NCBI GenBank assembly: GCA_910584685.1
Contig: CAJUAO010000030.1
Location: 1-26,459 of the forward strand
Reading direction: 5' to 3'
Length of the DNA stretch: 26,459 nucleotides
Origin: an uncultured Lachnospiraceae bacterium
Lineage (GTDB): Bacteria > Bacillota > Clostridia > Lachnospirales > Lachnospiraceae
Position 1 is the first letter of the stretch. Each line of letters begins with the position of its first letter. The notes below the pieces were generated by a model, which saw only the letters and a program-made list of their open reading frames with translations, did not search any database and was not told the DNA's origin. Position numbers and translations under genes: made by a program. Below are positions 1-7,451 of this stretch, piece after piece.

Positions 1-62
1 ATGCCCGGACTACATGCGAGGAAAAAACATATTTCAAACGTACAAATTAATATTTATCTCCC
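1..62 (-). repeat. Outer end of a palindromic repeat, cut by the window edge
   Basis: Read on the minus strand, these bases match the sequence that follows the YfhO-family gene at 25937-25998. Both share ATAAATATTAATTTGTA, then a GTTTG run, an A/T-rich stretch, and TCCTCGCATGTAGTCCGGG followed by CAT. Differences are a few substitutions, a short A/T-rich indel, and one fewer G before CAT. At the right-hand copy this sequence leads straight into a 329-bp palindrome, so the palindrome of this copy would lie outside the window to the left. It begins about 10 bp after the spoIIP stop codon. The match is read directly; the existence of the rest of the element beyond base 1 is inferred. Confidence 0.8.
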
Positions 63-72
63 TTAAATCATC

Positions 73-1359
73 CTATATTCCTCCCTCATCTCCCCTTAAA
101 AGCCTGTCAAGCAGCGCCGCCAGAGGCTCCATGGCATTCTTTGCCTCGCTTAAGCTGTTTGTCTGCGCTCCTACCTCTATAAGCATTGAGCGTTCTCTTA
201 AATCAAGATTATACTGATATGCGTCTACATAATTTCTTCTTGTAAACCCCGGAAAATATTCCTCTGCAAGAAGCTTCATCTGCAGACTCATTGCAAGATT
301 TTGCTTTTTATATTTATTATAGAGATAATCTATGTCTCCTCCTGCGCTTGTTCTGCTTACACCGTTAAAGAACATTATCTGGGAGGTCTGTTTTCCGTTT
401 ACCTCCGTAACAAGATGTGTGGTTTCTCCCACTCCGTCCCTGTGTATATCAAGGACAACCTGTATAGTAGGATTGTCTGCCAAAATCTGCTCTAATGATG
501 TTCTCGCATATGTATACGCCTTGCTTCTGTCTAAAACTCCGTTTACATAATCAAAGGACTCCATACAATGTATAACATTATAGCCATAGCCCTCAGATAA
601 GAGCTTTGAAAGATATGTACCTACAGCTACAATATTAGTATCCTTATTGCCCTCTATGGAATCGGTAAAGCCCTCCATGGAATGAGTGTGATATATAAGT
701 ATCTGGGGCACCGTAGAATCCTTTTCTATTGATAAATCCATGCCAAGAAGCTCAGAGGCATTAAGCTCGCTGCTTAAAACAGAGGCTCTTTTTGGCACCA
801 CATAAAGGTTATTCATAAGATAATTAAAATCATTAAGATTTTCTAATGAATATACATTACCTCCACCTGCCCCCGTAAGCTTCATTATTCCGTTTCCGGT
901 AAGGCTTACAGGCACATCCTTAGGAGGAGCCTCTGTATTATCCTTTATACTTTCCGTTACGCTCTCTGTGTCCTTTTGCTCAGGCTTATTTTCCGCCACC
1001 GTCTGATTTAAATATAATTTATTTGGGTCATATACTACCAGCTTTTCCTCCTTTACGTTTTCCTTTACATATCCGTAATATGAAATAGAGCTGTTCACAC
1101 CGTCAATAAGGACTCCAGCCACCGTCTTTTTATTATTTACATACTCTTTGTAGGCTATAGTTCTATAGGATTCCCTTGTCCTGCTGACAGTAATATTATA
1201 AATCCACTCCTTTACGGAGCTGTTTGCCGCTTTCCATATATCATCAAGGGTAATAAGTCTTAAGGAAAAAAAAACTACATAAAACGCAAAGACTGTAAGA
1301 AGGAATATGCATATTTTGTTTTTGTAGCTTCCTTTTCCAATAAAAATCACTCTTTTCAT
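73..1359 (-). CDS. spoIIP: Stage II sporulation protein P (SpoIIP), cell-wall hydrolase
   Basis: SpoIIP is the amidase/endopeptidase of the SpoIID-SpoIIM-SpoIIP complex that degrades septal peptidoglycan during forespore engulfment. The 428-residue product has one N-terminal membrane segment (about residues 15-36) and a low-complexity, acidic, Pro/Lys-containing linker (about 118-150). The SpoIIP catalytic domain follows, with ILIYHTHSMEGF near residue 222, a VVLDIHRDGV block near 305 and LIEVGAQTNS near 393. The first His block and the final Glu are typical zinc-ligand or catalytic positions of the family. The ATG follows AAGGAG. gpr lies just upstream on the same strand (40-bp gap), the usual gpr-spoIIP order. 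lepA would normally follow but a repeat lies at the window edge instead. Confidence 0.95.
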   Translation of the reverse strand: MKRVIFIGKGSYKNKICIFLLTVFAFYVVFFSLRLITLDDIWKAANSSVKEWIYNITVSRTRESYRTIAYKEYVNNKKTVAGVLIDGVNSSISYYGYVKENVKEEKLVVYDPNKLYLNQTVAENKPEQKDTESVTESIKDNTEAPPKDVPVSLTGNGIMKLTGAGGGNVYSLENLNDFNYLMNNLYVVPKRASVLSSELNASELLGMDLSIEKDSTVPQILIYHTHSMEGFTDSIEGNKDTNIVAVGTYLSKLLSEGYGYNVIHCMESFDYVNGVLDRSKAYTYARTSLEQILADNPTIQVVLDIHRDGVGETTHLVTEVNGKQTSQIMFFNGVSRTSAGGDIDYLYNKYKKQNLAMSLQMKLLAEEYFPGFTRRNYVDAYQYNLDLRERSMLIEVGAQTNSLSEAKNAMEPLAALLDRLLRGDEGGI

Positions 1360-1371
1360 AGTCTGAAATCT

Positions 1372-1393
1372 CCTTCATATTATAATATGAAGG
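1372..1393. repeat. Perfect 22-nt palindrome between gpr and spoIIP
   Basis: CCTTCATATTA is followed directly by its exact reverse complement TAATATGAAGG. On the minus strand the second half supplies the AAGG of the spoIIP Shine-Dalgarno (AAGGAG). In a gpr-spoIIP read-through mRNA the ribosome site could therefore be partly paired. The first half also contains CATATTA, a good sporulation-sigma -10 sequence, so the palindrome may instead reflect a promoter. Confidence 0.6.
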
Positions 1394-1411
1394 TACTTAT
1401 CAGTTTAATGC
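1383..1411 (-). promoter_or_regulatory. Candidate sigma-G/sigma-F-type promoter for spoIIP
   Basis: On the minus strand GCATT (1411-1407), a 17-nt spacer and CATATTA (1389-1383) resemble the forespore sigma-G pattern (-35 GNATR, -10 CATNNTA). The -35 overlaps the last codons of gpr. Transcription would start around 1375, some 16 nt before the spoIIP ATG. In B. subtilis spoIIP is expressed both from its own promoter and by read-through from gpr; the match here is by eye only. Confidence 0.35.
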
Positions 1412-2296
1412 CATATTTATTGCATCTGACAGTATAATACTTAAATTTTTAACATTCTCATCTATATCCTTTGGGGTTACATACATATCCCCTCCTGCAG
1501 GCTCAAGAATTTCCTTTATAAGCTGGTATTTCTCATACATATCCATATTTTCCATAGACGACTTAAGGCTTTCAAATGCCGCTGACGCCGACAAGACCTC
1601 TATAAGCTTATCCATAGCGTCGTTTACAATAGTTGCCGCATCTACAACCGTAGGAACGCCTATTGAAATAACAGGAATGCCTAAAGTTCTCTTACTTATT
1701 TCCTTTCTGTGGTTTCCTACTCCCGAGCCGGGACATATACCTGTATCCGATATTTGTATCGTCGTATTAAGCCTGTTTACTTTTCTTGCAGCCAATGCGT
1801 CAACTGCTATAATCAGGTCAGGACTCATTTCCTTTACAAGGGCATGTATATATTCTGCCGTTTCCATTCCTGTCTGCGCCATCACTCCGGGAGCTATGGC
1901 GTATATGCTGCTTCCTATTTCTATTTCCTTTATCACCCTTGGCCCTAAGGCGTCAGGCGTTGCATCCCTGTTTCCAAGACCCACCACCAATACCCTTTTT
2001 CCTGAATCGTTTTTTATAAGCTTTTTAAGCTCCTCCTTAAGAGTTTTTGTAATGCTGTATCTTTTTGCATCGTCAATCTCCCTAAGCCCCATAGCCTCTA
2101 TGGTAACATAATTTCCCTTTGGTTTTTTCATTGCTTTTTCTCCATGCTCATTTTCTATTATTACGGTTGTTATCTTTATGTCTCCTCCATCTACCTTATT
2201 TTCTTCTAAAATAACGCCTGAAATTTCTACGTTGTCCTGTTTATACTGCTCTCTTGTCTCCAGTGCCAGGTCAGTTCTCATATTTATTTTTGTCAT
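1400..2296 (-). CDS. gpr: GPR germination protease
   Basis: This aspartic-like protease (MEROPS A25) degrades small acid-soluble spore proteins at germination. It is made in the forespore as a zymogen and matures by removing a short N-terminal propeptide. The 298-residue protein shows the family start MRTDLALE (residues 6-13), a VLVVGLGNRDATPDALGPRV block near residue 100 and AVDALAARKVNRLNTTIQ near 165. GICPGSGVGNHRKEI and VISIGVPTVVDAATIV follow, all typical of GPR. ATG is preceded by AGGAG. spoIIP follows in the same direction, and rpsT is divergent upstream. No convincing forespore promoter was found by eye in the 248 bp upstream; a weak GCAAA / ATATTTTA pair exists on the minus strand. 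Confidence 0.95.
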   Translation of the reverse strand: MTKINMRTDLALETREQYKQDNVEISGVILEENKVDGGDIKITTVIIENEHGEKAMKKPKGNYVTIEAMGLREIDDAKRYSITKTLKEELKKLIKNDSGKRVLVVGLGNRDATPDALGPRVIKEIEIGSSIYAIAPGVMAQTGMETAEYIHALVKEMSPDLIIAVDALAARKVNRLNTTIQISDTGICPGSGVGNHRKEISKRTLGIPVISIGVPTVVDAATIVNDAMDKLIEVLSASAAFESLKSSMENMDMYEKYQLIKEILEPAGGDMYVTPKDIDENVKNLSIILSDAINMALN

Positions 2297-2399
2297 TTCT
2301 CCTGCCGCCCTCTTTAAAATATTTTTCTTATAAGGTTATTTTGCCCCTTTTGCTCCTTTTTATTTAGCTTAAAAGGAAACAAAAATACTTTAAAAATTC

Positions 2400-2428
2400 T
2401 TGACAATCCCCAAAAACTGACTTAAAAT
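2400..2428 (+). promoter_or_regulatory. Sigma-A promoter of rpsT
   Basis: TTGACA (2400-2405), a 17-nt spacer and TAAAAT (2423-2428) form a near-consensus vegetative promoter. Transcription would begin around 2435, giving a leader of about 110 nt before the rpsT ATG. Confidence 0.8.
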
Positions 2429-2435
2429 ATAAAAC

Positions 2436-2544
2436 GATGTTTGCATTGTCCGCAAGTCTTAGTATGCAAGCAACAGTTACCGGTGGTTTATACTCTCTCA
2501 ATAAACCATTAAATATGTAAGATACTATTTGGAGGTAATTAAAA
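2436..2544 (+). promoter_or_regulatory. Structured leader of rpsT mRNA (possible autoregulation)
   Basis: The leader is long for a single small gene. It contains TGGTTTAT-actctctca-ATAAACCA, an 8-bp hairpin at about 2484-2508. A TAGTAT segment upstream (about 2459-2464) is complementary to ATACTA placed just before the GGAGG ribosome site. Folding could thus control access to the start. Ribosomal protein S20 represses its own translation in E. coli; whether this leader does the same is inference. Confidence 0.35.
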
Positions 2545-2808
2545 ATGGCTAATATTAAGTCAGCAAAGAAAAGAATTGATGTAACTGCAACAAGAACAGC
2601 AAGAAACAAGGCTATCCGCTCAAAGGTTAAGACCTCTATAAAGAAGGTTGAGGCTGCCATAGCCGAAAAAGATAAAGCTGTTGCCGAGGCTGCTTTAAAG
2701 GCTGCCACAACAGAAATAAGCAAAGCTTGTTCAAAGGGCGTATATCATAAGAATAATGCCGCAAGAAAGGTTTCACGTCTTGCAGCCGCTGTAAATAAAT
2801 TAAATTAG
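2545..2808 (+). CDS. rpsT: 30S ribosomal protein S20
   Basis: S20 is a small basic primary-binding protein of the 30S subunit, contacting 16S rRNA. The 87-residue product starts MANIKSAKKRIDV and contains RNKAIRSKVKTSIKKVE and a C-terminal KNNAARKVSRLAAAVNK helix, all diagnostic for S20, at the usual length. ATG is preceded by TTTGGAGG with 8 nt spacing. It is the only rightward gene in the first 20 kb, with its own promoter at 2400-2428 and terminator at 2813-2863. It sits next to gpr as in other Firmicutes, but holA, its usual other neighbour, is separated from it by the HD-GYP and FapA genes. Confidence 0.97.
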   Translation: MANIKSAKKRIDVTATRTARNKAIRSKVKTSIKKVEAAIAEKDKAVAEAALKAATTEISKACSKGVYHKNNAARKVSRLAAAVNKLN

Positions 2809-2812
2809 TCTG

Positions 2813-2863
2813 AAAAAAGGTATGCTCAATCATTATAAAAATGACCGGGCATACCTTTTTTTT
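2813..2863. terminator. Bidirectional terminator between rpsT and the HD-GYP gene
   Basis: AAAAAAGGTATGC pairs with GCATACCTTTTTT across a roughly 24-nt loop that holds a small TCATT/AATGA stem. T-runs follow on both strands, so the hairpin can end rpsT (plus) and the convergent HD-GYP response regulator gene (minus). Confidence 0.85.
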
Positions 2864-2874
2864 GTAAACTGTTA

Positions 2875-3954
2875 CTAATCTTCGTCACAATATAAGTCAT
2901 GCAAATGCTCAAAGCTTTGTTTTACCTCTGTAAAGGCCTTCAAAAGCTTTGGTGAAAAGGCTCCGCTATGTCCGTTCAAAATCATTTGATAAACCTTATC
3001 CGATTCATATGCTATTTTGTAGACACGCTTTGAAGTGAGGGCGTCATACACGTCCACAAGGGAAACAATCTGCGCCGCTATACTAATCTCATCACCCTTC
3101 AGACCGTCGGGATATCCCTTGCCGTCATATTTTTCATGGTGATGCCTTGCTATATCATAGGCATAATCATAAAGGGCCTTATCGTTTATCCGCACTCTGT
3201 TCTGTATAATCTCGGCTCCCTTCGTGGTATGGGACTTAATCAGCTCAAATTCATCAGGCGTCAGCTTTGCAGGCTTTAAGATAATGGTGTCCGGAATAGC
3301 TATCTTTCCGATATCATGCAGCGAAGACGCCCATCCAATCTGCTCCAGCTTCTTCTGAGTCAGTCCGTATTCAGGGTACAGCTTCATAACACTCTCTCCA
3401 AGACAAATGGAATATTCCCGGATTCTCTTAATATGCTGCTTTGTTTCCATATTTCTGAACTCCACAATATTACTCAGGGAATCAACTAAAATCTCATTCA
3501 CCTGATTCAGCTTTTTTGTCTGCTGCTGCAACACCATATTCTGCTTTTTAACCATAATCTCTAACTGCATTTTATACTGGAACCAGCCGATTGCATTATT
3601 AACCACCTGTTTTACCACATCAGCCTGATATGGCTTCTTTACATAGCTGACAATGCCGTATTCATAGCCTTTTCTCTCCAATTCCGGGGAGGTTTCTCCA
3701 GTAATCATAATAAAAGGTATCTTATTAAGAATATTCTTGTCTTTTAAATTTTCCAGCACTGTAAAGCCATCCATCACCGGCATCACATTATCCAGCAGTA
3801 CAATGGCAATAGACGCAAAATGGTCTTTTAAAAGCGCAATTCCCTCCCTGCCGTTAGCTGCCTCCAAAATCTTGAAATCCTGCCGGAACAATTCCACCAG
3901 AATTTCACGGTCTATTTTATTATCTTCAAAAATTAAAATCGTATCACGTTTCAT
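2875..3954 (-). CDS. Response regulator with HD-GYP phosphodiesterase domain
   Basis: A 359-residue two-domain protein. Residues 1-125 form a receiver domain with FEDNKIDR near the N-terminus, phospho-acceptor Asp55 in LLDNVMP, a MITGE block and a KKPYQ switch lysine. A short coiled linker (about 130-160) leads to an HD-GYP domain (about 160-345) with SLHDIGKIAIPD, a KSHT block, ARHHHEKYDGKGYPDGLKG and LVDVYDALTSKR. That signature belongs to metal-dependent cyclic-di-GMP (or related dinucleotide) phosphodiesterases. The metal ligands and the GYP motif are intact, so activity is likely. ATG follows AGGAAAG. It lies 35 bp downstream of the fapA-like gene and shares its CTG-rich leucine usage, unlike the surrounding genes. 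The partner kinase is not adjacent. Confidence 0.9.
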   Translation of the reverse strand: MKRDTILIFEDNKIDREILVELFRQDFKILEAANGREGIALLKDHFASIAIVLLDNVMPVMDGFTVLENLKDKNILNKIPFIMITGETSPELERKGYEYGIVSYVKKPYQADVVKQVVNNAIGWFQYKMQLEIMVKKQNMVLQQQTKKLNQVNEILVDSLSNIVEFRNMETKQHIKRIREYSICLGESVMKLYPEYGLTQKKLEQIGWASSLHDIGKIAIPDTIILKPAKLTPDEFELIKSHTTKGAEIIQNRVRINDKALYDYAYDIARHHHEKYDGKGYPDGLKGDEISIAAQIVSLVDVYDALTSKRVYKIAYESDKVYQMILNGHSGAFSPKLLKAFTEVKQSFEHLHDLYCDED

Positions 3955-3989
3955 AGCTTTCCTATACTTTCCCTATATTATTCTATTTT

Positions 3990-6158
3990 TTATAAAGTTA
4001 CCATTACTACCTGTTTATTTCGCAGCTTAAACAATACCCTGCGCACCTCCGACGACAGCGTATATTTAAAACCGTTCAGTATGACAATACTGCCGTCATA
4101 GGCCTTTCCCCTGACAATAACCAGTCCCTTGTCCGTACCTGTCTGATTAGCCAGTTTGGACTCCTCGCCGTCTAACTCCGCCAGCCTCTGACTCTGAATT
4201 TCGATTGCGGCATGTAATTTACGCCGAAGCTCCTCCGGTACTGTCTTCCCGGCTTCTTCCAGCTTTATAACCTTTTTCCACTCATGCTCCAGAGATTTCA
4301 AATCGCTTAAAAGCTTTTCCCGCTTTTTTTCATATTCACTATGTTGTTTTTCATACAGCCTGTTTCGCCCTACGTCCAATACTGTTTCCAGAGATAACTG
4401 ATTTCCCAGATTATAGGTATCCACACCGCATACTGCGCTTATGCTGCCGCCAAGAAGCATTCCCTTCTTGCCTGATACAATAACCTTTCCCATGGTATTA
4501 ATTACACTATTCATAATATAATTGGCCTTAACATTTCCTCCGGCATTAATATTTGCAGCCTCGAAAAAGCTTCCGGAAACCTCTCCTCCCGCATCGATAA
4601 AGCATCCGTTTTTAGAGCAGCTTCCCCTTTTAATCATAACATTTCCTCCGGCAATCAATCTGGCCGTCTGCACGTTATGCTCAATGATAATGTCTCCGGT
4701 AACCTTAATATAGCCTCCGGAATAAACGCTGCCAATCACATAGATTGAGCCGTCCACCTCCAGCTTGCCCGTGACTGCAGTAACATCCTCACGGACAACC
4801 ATCATGTTAGTAATAATAATACGCCCTGCCAGATACTCAAATTTGCCGTTTAGCTGGGATACATAGGTAACTCCGTCCGGCTCAATCTCAAAGCCTGTTC
4901 CCCTCAATGGCTTCTTCTCTATACCGTCTTCGGCATGTATTGTCTCTCCGTATATGTTTTTCCCGCTGAGGCCCTCCTGTGCTCGATGATAATAAGCAAT
5001 CTTTTCTCCTGCCTCAACCATCTCAAAGGCTTCTATATTAACGTAGTCAACCCCGCCGTCCGGCAACGGAGCAGGAATACGTGGCAAATCCAGCCTTACA
5101 AACCACTCAAACCAGCCGTCATTCCCCTGCTTTGCCGGAATTCCCTCGGCAATCAAAATCTTTTCATTCATTCTTTTGGATTCAATTAAATCATCAATGG
5201 CTTTATCAATAATTCCAAATACAATTCCTCTTCTCTCCAAATCCAGATAAATGTCCTTCTTTGTCACAACATTGCCGGAAATCCATGGAATATACGCATA
5301 TGCCTTATTACCGTTCTCTTCTATTGTGATGGAAAATTCTTTCCTTACAGGAGAATCCTCATGGGAAATTCTGCCTTTTTTCTCCTTCTCACCTGTATTT
5401 GCTTTTAATCCGGAAGCTTTTTTCTCATCTGTTTTCTGCCTTGTCTCTAACTCATTGCCTCCACCGTCGGACACAACGTTTGACTTTTTTTGTTTCTCAA
5501 TATTCTGCCGCTTTTCTCTCATATCCGTGGCAGAATAAACCAGACTGCAATAACCGGAAACATCAAGCCCCGACTCCATCCCCAGCCTGATTTCCCGCAT
5601 CTGGGCATGACTGTATAAATAATTGGAATAAATAGAAACATCCAGCTTTTTTTCAAGTCCCAGCCGGATTTCCTGCATCTGCATCCAGTTATATTTTATA
5701 TCCGCATAGGCAGAAATATCTATATCCTCGCAAAGTCCAACACGAATCTGGTGAATCTGCGGAGCGCACATATTATCCTTAAGCCACCTGTCAATGGGCA
5801 GTCTGTTTACCAGCGCAAACCGTATCTCCTCCAAATCATCATCCTCAAACCCTCTTTTCAGATATGGGAGCAGGTCTATCCCGGAATAAAGAGACAGCCT
5901 AATCTGCCTCATGGTCTCATAATTATATTCGGGATTAGCATAAACGGTGGCATCCAGCTTATCCTTCAGCCCCATACGTATCTGCTCCATCTGCAGCCAG
6001 TTAAACTCCGGATTGGAATAAATGGACACATCCAATCCTTCTTCCTTACCCAGCTTAATTTCCTGATGCTGCGCTTTTTGATATTCGTCATTTTCCATCA
6101 TTGGAAAACGCAGAGTCTGCTGCGTTATTTCAGCCAAATCACTCATATTTGCTACCAA
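3990..6158 (-). CDS. fapA: FapA-family (DUF342) protein with eight 26-residue N-terminal repeats
   Basis: The product is 722 residues. The C-terminal two-thirds matches the FapA/DUF342 family. A domain near residues 255-400 is followed by a beta-helix-like stretch of glycine-rich turns (GKLEVDGSIYVIGSVYSGGY, then GDIIIEHNVQTARLIAGGNV). A coiled coil lies at about 600-650, and a short C-terminal domain follows. FapA proteins are linked to flagellar assembly or polar regulation in some bacteria, but many copies have no known role. Residues about 25-220 form tandem 26-residue repeats of the type xxQMxQIRxGLxxxLDVSxYxNPxYN. The frame opens with TTG at 6158, about 5 nt after AAGGAA. ATG at 6146 (MSDLAEI) is the alternative. 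It forms a pair with the HD-GYP gene; no flagellar structural genes are seen. Confidence 0.85.
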   Translation of the reverse strand: MVANMSDLAEITQQTLRFPMMENDEYQKAQHQEIKLGKEEGLDVSIYSNPEFNWLQMEQIRMGLKDKLDATVYANPEYNYETMRQIRLSLYSGIDLLPYLKRGFEDDDLEEIRFALVNRLPIDRWLKDNMCAPQIHQIRVGLCEDIDISAYADIKYNWMQMQEIRLGLEKKLDVSIYSNYLYSHAQMREIRLGMESGLDVSGYCSLVYSATDMREKRQNIEKQKKSNVVSDGGGNELETRQKTDEKKASGLKANTGEKEKKGRISHEDSPVRKEFSITIEENGNKAYAYIPWISGNVVTKKDIYLDLERRGIVFGIIDKAIDDLIESKRMNEKILIAEGIPAKQGNDGWFEWFVRLDLPRIPAPLPDGGVDYVNIEAFEMVEAGEKIAYYHRAQEGLSGKNIYGETIHAEDGIEKKPLRGTGFEIEPDGVTYVSQLNGKFEYLAGRIIITNMMVVREDVTAVTGKLEVDGSIYVIGSVYSGGYIKVTGDIIIEHNVQTARLIAGGNVMIKRGSCSKNGCFIDAGGEVSGSFFEAANINAGGNVKANYIMNSVINTMGKVIVSGKKGMLLGGSISAVCGVDTYNLGNQLSLETVLDVGRNRLYEKQHSEYEKKREKLLSDLKSLEHEWKKVIKLEEAGKTVPEELRRKLHAAIEIQSQRLAELDGEESKLANQTGTDKGLVIVRGKAYDGSIVILNGFKYTLSSEVRRVLFKLRNKQVVMVTL

Positions 6159-6444
6159 TCTTTCCTTAAATGTTGTAATATATCATACAAATTAATATGA
6201 ACTTTTGTATGTATGCATGGCTTGAATGCCGCTTTCATTAAAAAAAATTTATACATATAATTTATCAAATTTATATTGAAAAGTCCACTGTTTTTTATTT
6301 CCTAAAGCAAGGGCAAAAAGTGAATTTTTAAGGGAGCTGTCGAAAAAGCAGATAAATAATATGCCGATAATACAGCTAATTTTTCGTTTATAAAGCAGGG
6401 AGGACGGCTGTATCATTAATTAAAATAATTCTGCAATACCTTTT
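6159..6444. other. Intergenic region between the fapA-like gene and holA
   Basis: No gene is apparent in these 286 bp. The part nearest the fapA-like gene holds CATACAAA (6184-6191) and TTTGTATG (6204-6211), an 8-bp inverted repeat. Its first 15 bases, CATACAAATTAATAT, equal the outer end of the window-edge repeat. Bases 6335-6413 hold interleaved complementary segments: AGCTGT/ACAGCT, CGAAAAA/TTTTTCG and ATACAGC/GCTGTAT. No clear promoter for the fapA-like gene and no classical terminator for holA was recognised by eye. Confidence 0.5.
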
Positions 6445-7419
6445 TTATATTGAATATTTTATCAGAAGCAGCTCCACTCCCATCTTCTCATCCATATTTC
6501 CCGACTTAATATTCTTCTCCATATCTACGGCCTCATGTATGGCTACCCTTAATGTGCTGCCCTTAAAATTCCCTGTCTGCTTCATTGCCTTTCCCACTAT
6601 AAAGGGCTGCATTGACAACCTTGACGCTATATCCTTCTGTCCCATCCCCTGCTCCTTAAGCTCCTTTACCTGAAGCATTATATTAAACTGCCTTGTAAGC
6701 ATAAACAATATACGCATAGGAGGCTCCTTCGTATTTATTAAATCATAATATATATCAAGGGTCCTTTTTTGGTTTTTATAGCCTAGCGCATCTATCATGT
6801 CAAATATTTTCGCTGATATCTGCTCTGTAGTAATTTCCTTTATATCGGCTACATCTATAGCTTCCTTATCCATACAATAGCAAATAAGCTTTTCCAGCTC
6901 GCCGTATATATTTGTCATATCGCTTCCTGATATTGACAGGAAATAGTCAATGGCTTCCTTTGTGATTCTCTTTCCCCCCCTGCCAAGTATGCCGAGTATC
7001 CATTTTTCCAATACGGCAGGCGTCTGAACAGTCATCTCACATTCATGTCCCTTTTCCTTCACCCTCTTATAAAGCTTTCCACGCTTGTCCACCTCTGACT
7101 CCACAAAAACCATAACCGTGCTTTCGGGAATTTTTTCCACATATTCTGCCATTCTTTCATTTGCGCCTTTAAAAAAGCCTGAATTTTCCACTACAACAAG
7201 CCTGTAATCTGCAAAAAAGGGCATTGTTTCCGACATTTCAATAAGGGAATTTACGTCAATTCCCTTTCCCTCAAAATATCCGTAATTCATGGTATCGCCT
7301 AAGGTTATGGCTTCCTTCAGCTTATCCTTATACTGCTTCTTTAAATAATCCTCCTCACCGTATAAAAGATACGCTCTTTTATATTTTCCCGCTTTAATAT
7401 CCTCGTTAATTATCCGCAT
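6445..7419 (-). CDS. holA: DNA polymerase III subunit delta
   Basis: HolA is the clamp-loader subunit that opens the sliding clamp. The 324-residue length is normal. The N-terminal domain begins with the family's YKRAYLLYGEEDYLKKQY and continues with a degenerate AAA+ fold (MPFFADYRLVVVENSGFFKG, VMVFVESEVDKRGKLYK). The C-terminal helical domain includes NIYGELEKLICY, EPPMRILFMLTRQFNIMLQV and VEKNIKSGN-like sequence (here MEKNIKSGNMDEKM). ATG follows AAGGGTG. It is the last gene of the comEA-RR-HK-gerM-comEC-holA run, 32 bp after comEC, a linkage conserved across Firmicutes. Confidence 0.93.
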   Translation of the reverse strand: MRIINEDIKAGKYKRAYLLYGEEDYLKKQYKDKLKEAITLGDTMNYGYFEGKGIDVNSLIEMSETMPFFADYRLVVVENSGFFKGANERMAEYVEKIPESTVMVFVESEVDKRGKLYKRVKEKGHECEMTVQTPAVLEKWILGILGRGGKRITKEAIDYFLSISGSDMTNIYGELEKLICYCMDKEAIDVADIKEITTEQISAKIFDMIDALGYKNQKRTLDIYYDLINTKEPPMRILFMLTRQFNIMLQVKELKEQGMGQKDIASRLSMQPFIVGKAMKQTGNFKGSTLRVAIHEAVDMEKNIKSGNMDEKMGVELLLIKYSI

Positions 7420-7451
7420 TTTTCACCCTTATTCCAAAATAATATATAATA

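Noticed and set aside
6343..6370. GCCGATAA on the plus strand with AAAA about 15 bp upstream, resembling a sigma-28 flagellar promoter
   Set aside because: It points away from the fapA-like gene into antisense of holA, the -35 is poor, and no gene follows.
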